A DNA stretch of 64,000 nt from Undaria pinnatifida (lineage: Eukaryota > Sar > Phaeophyceae > Laminariales > Alariaceae), in assembly GCA_012845835.1 (NCBI GenBank), contig JABAKD010000004.1, positions 7,753,909 through 7,817,908 of the forward strand, read 5' to 3'. Below, in pieces: positions 36,441 to 45,457 of the stretch. The number at the start of each line of letters is the position of its first letter. Positions within the stretch are counted from its first letter, which is position 1. The notes under the pieces were generated by a model, which worked only from the letters and a program-made list of their open reading frames with translations, searched no databases and had not been told where the DNA came from. The translations under genes were made by a program, and so were the position numbers.

Positions 36441-37366
36441 TCTTTCTGTCTGTACCGCTGGCGCCATAACGGTATCGCCACGGTCGGCGACCTAACCCCC
36501 CCCCCCCTCCCCGCGCGTATATTATACCCCTGTGATTCAAGGTATGTATTATATTAATACGGAGTAGTTCTTTGTGTACATACAAGTACACCACATCGCC
36601 GACAAAATCGCAACGTAAAACGCATCTTGCGCTTTTCACAATCCCTATTGATGTGTCTGACCCGCAAAGTCCCCTGGGGGGATGGCAATAAGACTAAACC
36701 GCTCAGCACGGCAGCGGCAGCGACAGCACGGGAGCAGGGGTACCCAATTCGCCTTCACTCAGCACCATCCACACGCCAGACAGGTCAACTCCCTGTTCAT
36801 GATCAATGTCTTTCAGAGCAGACACATCCCTGGTCTATATGCCGTGCATGGCTTATGGGTCATGTCGCCGGGTGAGAGTCGGACGATACGAATGATAATC
36901 GTATGATAGCACTTTTTTCAGGGGTCGGATTTGTACTACACCGATCCTGCACAACATGGCATATCATCACGACATACACGGGATCTACTGTAGACGATCT
37001 ATATGATCAACATCGTGATCTGTCCGATGCGTGAAAACACCGACACCTACATAAACAGCACCAGCACCAGCAGCACCAGCAGCGTCCATTGACCCTACTC
37101 CCCAACCCCCAACAGTAGTACACTATGCACAATTGTGCAGCCGCGGTTCACCGATAATTCCCTGAGGCTTGGTATATAAGGCCGCAGGTAGCGCAAAGCA
37201 AAGCTACGAGTGGCCGCCTTCGACAAACAATATATCGTGGTCATGGGTGCCACCACCATGAGTGCTACGAGTACTCCTATGACACGTCTATGTATGCAGT
37301 GCCGGCCCTCTACTACTGTGTACCAAGAAAAAGACACGAGCACTTGGTCCGGCTTGTATATAATAC

Positions 37367-37445
37367 CGGTATAAAATTATTCTGAGGACGTCAGCTGTGA
37401 GTTCGACGAATTTAGGGTCGACACTCATCTTTGCAAGCTGCATAT
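37367..37445 (+). repeat. Dispersed 'GACGTCAGCTGTGAG' element
   Basis: GAGGACGTCAGCTGTGAGTT, CGACGAATTTAGGGTCGACA, CTCATCTTTGCAAGCTGC; the closest relative in the window is 1014-1095. Confidence 0.75.
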
Positions 37446-37504
37446 TACATCGATCGCTCGTTTTTAACAAGTTTCATGAGTCAGGGCCAGATAAGATTAC
37501 GGTT

Positions 37505-37576
37505 GCCCCGGTGGCGTATCAGGTTATCATCGAGTCTGGTATAGTCAGTTTCGTGAGTTCGAGCCCCGCCGAGTGC
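37505..37576 (+). other. tRNA-like sequence with A and B boxes
   Basis: A-box TGGCGTATCAGG at 37512-37523 and B-box GAGTTCGAGCCCC at 37555-37567 have canonical 46-nt T8-to-T54 spacing. The T stem forms with one mismatch. The acceptor arms do not pair and the anticodon stem is poor, so a tRNA pseudogene or tRNA-derived SINE head is more likely than a working tRNA. Confidence 0.45.
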
Positions 37577-39382
37577 ATACTTGTACTCGTATAAATTCGT
37601 TGGGACTTTTTCTTGTGCAAAAATTGACTTGCGGAAAGCTCGAGAGCGCGAGTTAGCAATACACTCGATGGAATATCGACGAGCAGTGGGATTGCTGAAC
37701 CCTATTCGCGAATAAAATTTGAAGGCAAGAACCGGGCGGGAGAAGGGACGACACCTGTGACCACGGTTTGTCCAGAAGCTGGAATGTAAAAATGTGAGGA
37801 AAAAAAGAGGAAAAAAAGAGAAAATATTACATTGTATTACATGACTTATCATGCACGACCAAGTGTTATCGTATTGGTAATAAATCAATCGTTGTTTGTG
37901 TGTCTATTTTAATAGCAATAATTCTCATTTGAGAACGGGCGCGTTGAACACTAACTTTAGCATAACCAACTTCTTATCATGTATCAACGGCAACCCGGCT
38001 GAGTTTCTTGTGGGGCTGTTTTTCATCAGAGGCCCGGTAGCGTGTACCATTCTGTTTAGAAATCTAAGAAACCCTTGTACTTTAATATCGAAATAAAATG
38101 TTGCTTACATTTTTGGACAGGGTGGTATTAATGTTGCACGTATCATATGTATGGCGGCCAAGCAGATCCGCGAGGCCAAACTAACCAAAAAGCTGTAACG
38201 CGCAAGTAAAACGGCGACGACGGCGGCGGCGGCGACAACGGGTTGTTACCAGCTAGTCGTTACTTAGTATAATACAGCAGTTGAGGCCATAGATATTGCA
38301 CGTCTTCCACCAGTACGTTTCATACGGTAGGCCTGCCGGTTTCTAACGTCCACTCGTTTAGTGCCCTTGGCTCGCTCAACCGGTGCAGACGACACAGACT
38401 AAACATTGCAAATGTTGTAACCCGGAACAAGGACCCACAGCCCACAGCAGCAGTATGGTAGGCTGAATTTCTTATCCAGGATGAGCATGTCTCCCACTGT
38501 TTACTATTTACGGTATAGACTAGGCCCGAAATTCTTGTCCTGGGCATCTCAGCCTGCCTGCTGGTATATCAAGTCCTGCCGTACTGCTGCTGTGCCCCAG
38601 GCATTCAGTACAGCAGTACGATCCATACGTGTATCCATGGTATTGAAGCGAGTTTGCAAGATTGAAAGTCTACCTACTGCGTCCACCAATAGCTAAAGTA
38701 CACGCTGCTGTGGTAGACTACACGCGGGTACTCGTGTCATGCCTCTGGCACACGCACGGAATTCTTGTCATATGTATAACTGCGCTATGCTGCGATTGTT
38801 TGCCACCAACAGGTGGGCCGCGAATGCGCAAACAAAACCAGGATACTGCCTACAGGTCTGGCACCAGGCTTTCGGCCCAGCATTGCATTGCGACAACAAG
38901 CACCATAACAATATTGGGGGGCCGTCCCGGGTGGTCGCCGGTGTCACAGCAGAGAACACCTACAGCAGTCTGTGCCAATCGACGAATCTGGACCTTTTCA
39001 ACAGCCGAATTGGGGCAACGGCCACATTGTACATGCCCGAACCTTACAGCCCTACGCGTCGGTCCCACCACTCACCCACCAGGCACGGCGAGCCCCCGTG
39101 ACTAAGCAGGCCTTTCCGCGAGCAATGTAAATTTATCTCTGACGGTGCCCCTTCCACTCGCTCGTCTGTTGCCTTGTGGGCTTCCTCCCTATGAGTGTCG
39201 ACTGAGTCTCGAGTGTGGCACGGATCCTATACATAGGGACACTTTTGTAAGGCATTAAAATAATCGCGCGAAGCGCGAAAAAAAATTGGAGGCGTTTCGG
39301 AAAATGGAAAAACATCATAAAAAAAATCGCGCATGCCTCCCTCTTATAAGAACGGGGCTCACGCAAGGTTCTTACGGAGAAA

Positions 39383-39835
39383 TAAGAACTTCGGTAAATT
39401 TTATACTGAAGTTAGTGTGGGGCACATCATTTTCATAAAAATACCTGGTACGAAATTCAGCCTAAAAAACAACAAAACCTCGGTTTCTTATCAGAGGACC
39501 GGCGGCACAACACTCTAAAAGTAGTACGGGACGTAAGAATAGCAAGCTGATACTTCTAGGAAGACAAGAAATCCGGAAGCTGAAGTTAGTGCAGATGACA
39601 CCCTCTCCGAAATAAGAAACCCGAAGCCACAACCAGGATTCCTGCTTCTCGCTATCAAATAGGTGGCTGATTCTTGTACAAGTAGGTGTAGTGCAGATAG
39701 ATTATTCTAGGCTGTTACAGCAGCAGCAGTAGTAGAAATGAAATAATAATAGGAAAAAAAGGAAGAAATCGGGATGATTCTGGCCGAGGCTGAATTTCTT
39801 ATTTGAGAAAAGGTGAGTTCTACACACTATCTTCA
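39383..39835. repeat. Left subterminal modules of the transposon
   Basis: Near the left end (unit 1 coordinates), AATAAGAACTTCGG with TACTGAAGTTAGTGTGG occurs at ~39383-39425. GCTGAAGTTAGTGCAG with CCCTCTCCGAAATAAGAAA lies at ~39578-39625. An inverted copy (GGCTGAATTTCTTATTTGAG ... TAGAA/GTTCTAC ... CTTCAGCACAG) lies at ~39789-39842. The same modules appear at the right end at 43871-44560. They recur at +6,205 bp steps. Confidence 0.7.
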
Positions 39836-40990
39836 GCACAGCGCCTCTCAGTTGTCTTCCTTTCCTGGTAAGGTATCGGCCTTGCTTTCCTATATCCCTG
39901 TTCGTTTTTTTTAATTTATGTTGTGCACTACTACTGCAACAAGTACGTAGTGCTGCTGTATCACATAATATGTACCAGGTACCTGGTACAACGGCAAGCA
40001 TCACCAACCAGCCGCAGAGCAGTGATTTTGTCATGCGTTTGTGATACAAACGTTGTCGTTGCTATACAACGTGTTTATTTTGCATTGAACTCCTTGGTGT
40101 GTATCGAATGAATGAAGTAGGGCTTTCGGTGACAATATTCGACTGGGAAGCGATGCGGGTGGTTCCGCCAAAATAGACGACAACACCACAAAAAATAGGA
40201 CCCATGTATAACTCCAGTTCAACCAAATGATTGGCGATGCTTTTGAAAAATCTTCGTTCTTCCAATTAGACACTCTTGCATGGTGTATGTCTTTGCACTG
40301 AACCATTCTTGCCGCCCGGCGACATCTAGCACCCCCATCATGCCCGGCGAAGCATGAGAAATAACAGGGGGTGGGGAATAGCTTCGAGTAGGTACCAGGT
40401 AACCCCCCCCCCCTCTTCTTTCCCTCTCCCCAGGGATGGCAAAAAGGAAAACATGGGAATGGAAAAACAAAACAAATGTGCGTCACGATTTTGTCGACGA
40501 CGGTGGTAGTATCGCTGTTGAATTCCCCCCCCCCCCCCCCCGAGATGAAACAGACAATCAATCCCAGGGCCACACAAAACGAAACGGCCGGCTCGCAAAC
40601 GAAAGTAAAAACATAATAAACTCGTACGGTATTTATTCTCTGGGAATTAACAAAACGCAAACTCGACCCGACACTGCAGACGCTAACCTACCACACCAAG
40701 ATGGGCCGGAGTATAAAGCGACGATCAGGTGCGTAGACCCTACGGTGCACTTTTCACATTCACACCACGACCACCACCGCTTTTCGTCTGATTTAGTTTC
40801 CCAGGTCTGCGGGCCTCGGGCCGGTGGTTTTCTCGCGACACATTGCATTGGGGCCGCCCCTTCTTCCCACGCGGGGCAGGGTGAGCCTCCTGGTACGCGC
40901 CTTCTTGTCGACTGTGGCCGCGGTGAAAGAAAATCTGAGGGCCCCGGAGTGGGCCCTTGGGCTTCTTGGGCGTCGGTTGGCGGCGCCAAA

Positions 40991-43671
40991 CTACCCAGCC
41001 TCATCCCCGCCGCCGCTAAACGCCAACATCTCCGCAGCTGACGCCGACACGCCTGCACCTGCCGCTGCGCCCCCCCTTTTACTGCCGCCACAAACGCCAA
41101 CAATACCTGCCCCATACCAACTCCGCGAAACAGCAGCGGAAACAGCGCTACCGACAACATCCGCAGTCATCGCGCCCCCGTCAGCTTCCCTCAACCTAGC
41201 ACGCAATGCAGCATGCCGTTGACTAATAGAGATCCTCGTATACTTTACGTTGGCGTGCCCTTTGATTTCATCAAATAGTGATTCTGAAGTTGTTGGGAGG
41301 TCGACAAGATCAACCGGCCCCTCACCCCCAGCATCAGGTCCCCACAATCTCTGAGAAAGGTCGCTTCTTTCACCAGTGTCTATCACGTCAAGAGCAGAGA
41401 CCCACCCAGGAAACATCGGGCTATCCGGTGACCAGCTGGCCGAGTCGCTTTAGATAATATCAAACTCAAACTGTTCGTAGCACGCTCCAATCTACTTCGG
41501 CAGTCCGCGGTTCTTCACAGCCATCCCAATATTCCAGCGATAATTGAACTCCAGCAGAATCGAGTGGGCCAGCGCAGGAGAAGCGCAATAGTAGCCTGCG
41601 GAGGTAACGATGAAAACCCGTAAAAAAAGGACAAACAGTTACAGCGGGCGAAAAACATATTGAACAGGTTTACGTCAGGTCCATCATAACACGAATTACC
41701 TGGTTGACCACCATGTTACAAACACTGCAACAAACGAAACCGTGAGGTATACTTGACGGCAAATACTATGAGCATCGGGTTATGCCGTGAGGCCAATGTT
41801 ATGGGTGGAAATGGTTGCTGTGCCTGCTAGTGATAGAAAAGTCACGCAAAACACACACCAAGCCCCTGTACTGCTGGTACCTCTGACACAGCGACGAGTG
41901 GTGATCCCCGCTTCACTTTTCCCTTTTGCGTAGTACAGCGGCACGCCGTCAGGTTTGCTTAGACAACAAGCTTCGATGTGCTTGCGGAGCAGCTTCACGA
42001 CCTCCAGGGCTTTTGGGCGCAGGTGATTTTATCCCGATTTCGCATATATCACGTCGCAGAACCGATCAACCACTGAACCAAAGCGAGTCAACAATCGTGT
42101 CCGCTCGGGCACCAACCGCCTACAATTCCGCAAGAAACACGTCCAGTTCATCTCTATATACTCTGCCACCTATTCCGATGCCATTTTTCGCGCTTGAAGA
42201 GCACTTCCTACCTGCGGTTGGAAGCGAGATCGGCAGGAGCGTAATGGCCACGACACATGACCCAGTACAGGCATTGCTTTCGACGACAGCTAAAGTCTCT
42301 CCATATCACTGATCCGAACAACGACACAAGTGACGTCAAAACCACTTGCCTCCTTGTTGTCTTCCAGATTAACGATATAGCAAGCATCTCTCAACCAAGC
42401 CATGGAGGGCTTGAAGGCGCCGTGACTCTTCTTCACTAGGCGCGAGATACGTGGAAGCGCGTGAAAGGTATCCAAGCGAACCTTGAGCATGTGTGGGCCA
42501 CCCCCCGATACAGTTGGGCAACAATCAACATGAATTCAGAACACTCGAACGGAAAAAAATCGTATTTAAAGCGCACATTGACGCCGAGCAGATTTCAGAA
42601 ACAAACAAAACATATTTGCCACCTCTACAGCACTCACGTCGTCCTGGTCGACATTGCCACCGATCTCGTCTCCGGCTCCTAGGTCGCAAGCGCGGTCGTG
42701 ACCAGCATCAAAGTCATACCCGTCGCCACCGTCCTCTTCGCCCTCGTCCGAGTCCGCATCATCTAAAAAAAGAAAAAAAACGAAAACGTTTGGTGTGTTT
42801 GGCGAATAATACAACGTCAGCAAGAGAATGAGAAACGCCAATGCGGGCAGGGCGTCAGACAACTCAGCTCAATTTCTTCCAAGGACGGTGTAAGGCCTTA
42901 CCTAGCGAGCCCACCACGTGGCAAGGTGCTTCGGTGGCGAAGAAGTCGGGGTCATCGTTGTAAGCGGCACTTGCATTCAGGTTCGGCGACGGTGCTGGTG
43001 TCGCAGGGGGGGGTGTCCAATCGGCCGCAAGGTGAACATGGGTAACGTCCCACAGAACAAGAAGGTACAAGAAATAAGGTCTCGATGAATATGTTACAAA
43101 ACATCCCAATCGCATCTGTGTTCCCGGCGGCAAAATGGTCGGAACCGGGCCGCGTATGGGATCCTTCAATATCTCGATCTCCACGTAAACGAGAACGGAC
43201 GCGTAAGCATCCAGGCAGGCATACTCTACCCGTGACGGCACCATAAGGATTTTAAAAGGCAGGCATCATCAACATTCCACCTATCAGCAGATTCAAGAGA
43301 ATGGCGCCAACAATCAAGCTGGCAACAAAGTTCAACGAGCGTTAATAGGACACGCGCATAGCTAACTAGAGTAGTATCACCAGTTGGGCGCTGAGGGGAG
43401 AACTCCGGCGAGACAAGCGGGAGGTCGGGTACGTGGGCAACTCTTTCCCAAGCAAACTAGACACTATACCCGCCAGCGAAAAAGATGGCGTTTGCACCCA
43501 ACAAGCTTTCGCGTGAGTCAGCGCGTCCACAGTGTTCGCGGCTTTGACCTCATCCAAATACGTCGCGTCTGACTTGGTGTTGACGCCAAGTCTACCATCA
43601 TGTCCTGGTACCAAATCACGCTGGTTTTTCACCTTTGGAAACGCAAGCGAGAATTTTCGAATTGAATACGC
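40991..43671 (-). pseudogene. Exonuclease-transposase-like gene, unit 1, with in-frame stops
   Basis: Exons E1 43671-43381, E2 43223-42902 and E3 42762-42638 splice with matching phases into a WRN-type DEDDy 3'-5' exonuclease domain. It has G-V-N-T-K-S-D-A-T-Y-L (Exo II-like), S-L-A-G-I-V-S-S-L-L-G-K-E-L, then Y-A-C-L-D-A-Y-A (Exo III, Y-x3-D) right after the E1/E2 junction, and an acidic linker. E4 starts at 42481 with V-R-L-D-T-F-H and K-K-S-H-G-A-F-K. E5 (about 42119-41859) holds C-L-S-K-P-D-G-V-P-L-Y-Y and R-C-V-R-G-T-S-S-T. E6 is a 25-nt exon (41724-41700). E7, from 41595, has E-F-N-Y-R-W-N-I and P-G-W-V-S-A-L-D. These blocks resemble RNase-H-fold transposase-like proteins known to me to follow such exonucleases. 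Stops interrupt it at 42031 (TAA), 41494 (TAG) and 41452 (TAA). The E6/E7 phase does not match, and the E4-E5 link and the 5' end are unresolved. Confidence 0.7.
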
Positions 43672-43870
43672 CTAGTGCCAGCTGCGAACTGCCGAACCAA
43701 GAAAACACGACCGCCACAATTGTACCAGGTGCCAGTTATCATGTACCAGTCATCATATGCTCAGAGCTATACATCACGTGTACGAGTGTACAAGCTGCGA
43801 CAACAAACAAGCTTCAGCAGAAGCAATAGCTTCAAAATAGATGGGCCTATTAGCCAGGCTGTTATTTACA

Positions 43871-44560
43871 CGAAAATAAGAAACTCGGGATACGTTATAC
43901 TGAAGTTAATGTACAATAAGGTAGTGTGCACCCTCTCCCAAATAAGAAAGCCAGCCTAGGTCACTATATATGTACCTGGTATCTTTTAGATGTCCTGTAC
44001 TACGTACTGCATCTGGTATCTGGCACGCGATTAATCAGAGGCCAGGTATGGTATATACTACGTACCAGGTACCAGGTATCGCAAGCTCAGAGCGATGATA
44101 CCTGGTACCTGGTAGGTTCGAGTACAACCAGCAGCGCACAAGCAGCAGGAGCAGTAGCCTACAATGACCTGGTACGACTCGTACCTCGTATCCAAATAAC
44201 ATTGCCGCAGACCGACTGCTGATGTATAGCAGTACAGGGCACGTAAAAATAAACCTGGTAATAAGAAAGCCAGGGTGATATTTAGCTACAGGAATAAGAA
44301 ACTCGTTGGTCAATATACTGAAGTTACCTGTGAGAACAAACCCTCTGCCAAATACGAAAGCCAACCTACTGCTGTAGGTCAGTATTTCCGTGCCTTATGA
44401 TATACCTGGTGCAGTACTACAGGCGTACAAGACACCTACCTGTAATATTTAAGGTGCAGTAATAAGAAAGCCAAGTTGATATTTTCAGGGAAATAAGAAG
44501 CTCGGGAGCTGTTGTACTGAAGTCAGTGTAGAACGTGTCCCCTCACAAATAAGAAAGCCA
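43871..44560 (+). repeat. Right subterminal modules of the transposon
   Basis: Three direct ~85-bp modules start at about 43873, 44274 and 44487. Each runs AATAAGAAxCTCG, TACTGAAGTTA/CAGT, CCCTCxCxxAAATAAGAAAG, CCAGCCTA. Many TACCAGGTA/TACCTGGTA motifs lie between them. Module arrays near both ends are typical of subterminal transposase-binding regions, though this is inference. Confidence 0.7.
44063..44114. repeat. Perfect 18-bp inverted repeat, 16-nt loop
   Basis: The arm TACCAGGTACCAGGTATC (44063-44080) is the exact reverse complement of 44097-44114. It recurs in the other units at about 50268, 56474 and 62679. It is the strongest hairpin within the TACCAGG-rich right subterminal region. 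Confidence 0.9.
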
Positions 44561-44689
44561 GCCTACCGCAGGTACCAAGTATGTATGGTTCTTATCTGGT
44601 ATCCTGTACTGCTTGACCATGGTACCAGGTACCAGGTATAAGAGTACAGCAGCAGGTAACAAACAGAAGTCTACGATAGAACCACTCAC

Positions 44690-45027
44690 ATCCGGCCTTG
44701 TGTAGCGTAGGTAGAGGGCTGTAAGGGAACTACCCCATCCGCTTGCTCCCCCCCTTGAAGTGCTTTCTGCTGGCTTTGGCAGAATGGTGCTCGTGATCTC
44801 GATGAATCGACGATGCCCTGGTTCGATGCTGTCAAAGTAGATGAAGCTGCACTTTGTTGTGGTTCGCTCTCCCGAGCGGATCCATCACCGCTGCCTTCAC
44901 CGCTACTTCCATCGCTGCCTCCACCGTCACGACCTCCGCCGCTGCTGCCTCCAATGCCCACACCGCTGCCTCCGCCATCACTACCGACCTCGTCGCATCG
45001 ACACATGGCAGGCTCCAAGAAACGAAA
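44690..45027 (-). other. Possible Ser/Gly-rich 5' exon of the transposon gene
   Basis: The frame lies between an acceptor TGACTAG (exon start 45027) and a strong donor AT|GTGAGT (exon end 44690). It reads F-R-F-L-E-P-A-M-C-R-C-D-E-V then a Gly/Ser-rich stretch and S-E-P-Q-Q-S-A-A-S-S. It is on the same strand and upstream of the exonuclease exons, so it may encode the N-terminal part of that product. Linking exons were not found and the Exo I motif is still missing. Equivalent segments exist in every unit. Confidence 0.35.
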
Positions 45028-45379
45028 CTAGTCACACCACAACCGCTGCTACAGGGAGGCAGGCTCCTTGGCTCGAGACCACGGAAACAAGCCTGGTGGT
45101 TGTAGGCTAGGAGAACCGCAATTAGACATACTAAAGCGTACATAGCCGCCACACCAGCATGGTGCTGAGGAGCCGGCTGTGGTGCCGGTTGCCTGGTGTC
45201 TGCGCTGCGCGCGGTCCCGCTTGCGGTCTCTCTTCTCTCCCTGAGAGACGCGGCGCGATCACAGCGCGAAGCTCGGTGCAATCATCGCCAATCATAATTG
45301 TATATCCTTACAAAATCCTTACAAAACTCGTGTTTCATTTGTTGAATTTGCTGCCTATAAGCCAATCATATCGCTGGAT

Positions 45380-45457
45380 CCTTACAAAAAATTCCCCAGG
45401 TATAGGCGCCGTGCCTCGAGTGGCACGGATCCTATACATAGGGACACTTTTGTAAGG
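45380..45457. repeat. Unit 1/unit 2 junction: abutted inverted repeats
   Basis: Right TIR (45380-45415), the hexamer TCGAGT (45416-45421) and left TIR (45422-45457) together form a 78-bp imperfect palindrome. The same junction recurs at 51585-51662 and 57791-57868 with an identical spacer. Confidence 0.9.

Larger units (their letters stand above)
36441..39216. other. Intergenic left flank of the transposon array
   Basis: No gene supported. Contains ACCAGCAGC repeats near 37062-37081, a GACGTCAGC element (37367-37445), a tRNA-like sequence (37505-37576) and a GGAGAAGGGACGA block (37735-37785). At 38440-38470 GTAGGCTGAATTTCTTAT resembles the short module found inside the array, so an older relative of the transposon may lie here. 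Confidence 0.45.
39217..45415 (-). mobile_element. TIR DNA transposon, array unit 1
   Basis: The unit is 6,199 bp and bounded by imperfect 36-bp terminal inverted repeats. The left one (39217-39252) reads GGCACGG, CCTATAC and TTTTGTAAGG in order. The right one (45380-45415) reads CCTTACAAAA, GTATAGG and CCGTGCC. I count 29 of 36 positions matching. Strand is given for the encoded gene, which is on minus. The gene is an exonuclease/transposase-like pseudogene (40991-43671). Short ~85-bp modules containing AATAAGAAAxxC and TACTGAAGTTAGTGT crowd both subterminal regions. The left flank ends TCTCGAGTGT, so the constant inter-unit hexamer TCGAGT is also present outside, followed by GT. No flanking duplication can be confirmed because the right end of the array is truncated. 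The superfamily is not identified. Confidence 0.8.

Noticed and set aside
38662..39105. A 147-codon plus frame and overlapping minus frames next to the array
   Set aside because: No domain, no splice support, and conflicting frames on both strands.
40031..41222. Several 130-209-codon frames on both strands inside each transposon unit, for example plus 40436-41041 and minus 40660-40031
   Set aside because: They overlap each other, span C-homopolymers whose length varies between units, and contain no domain. The plus frame is lost in unit 3, where the C-run is one base longer.
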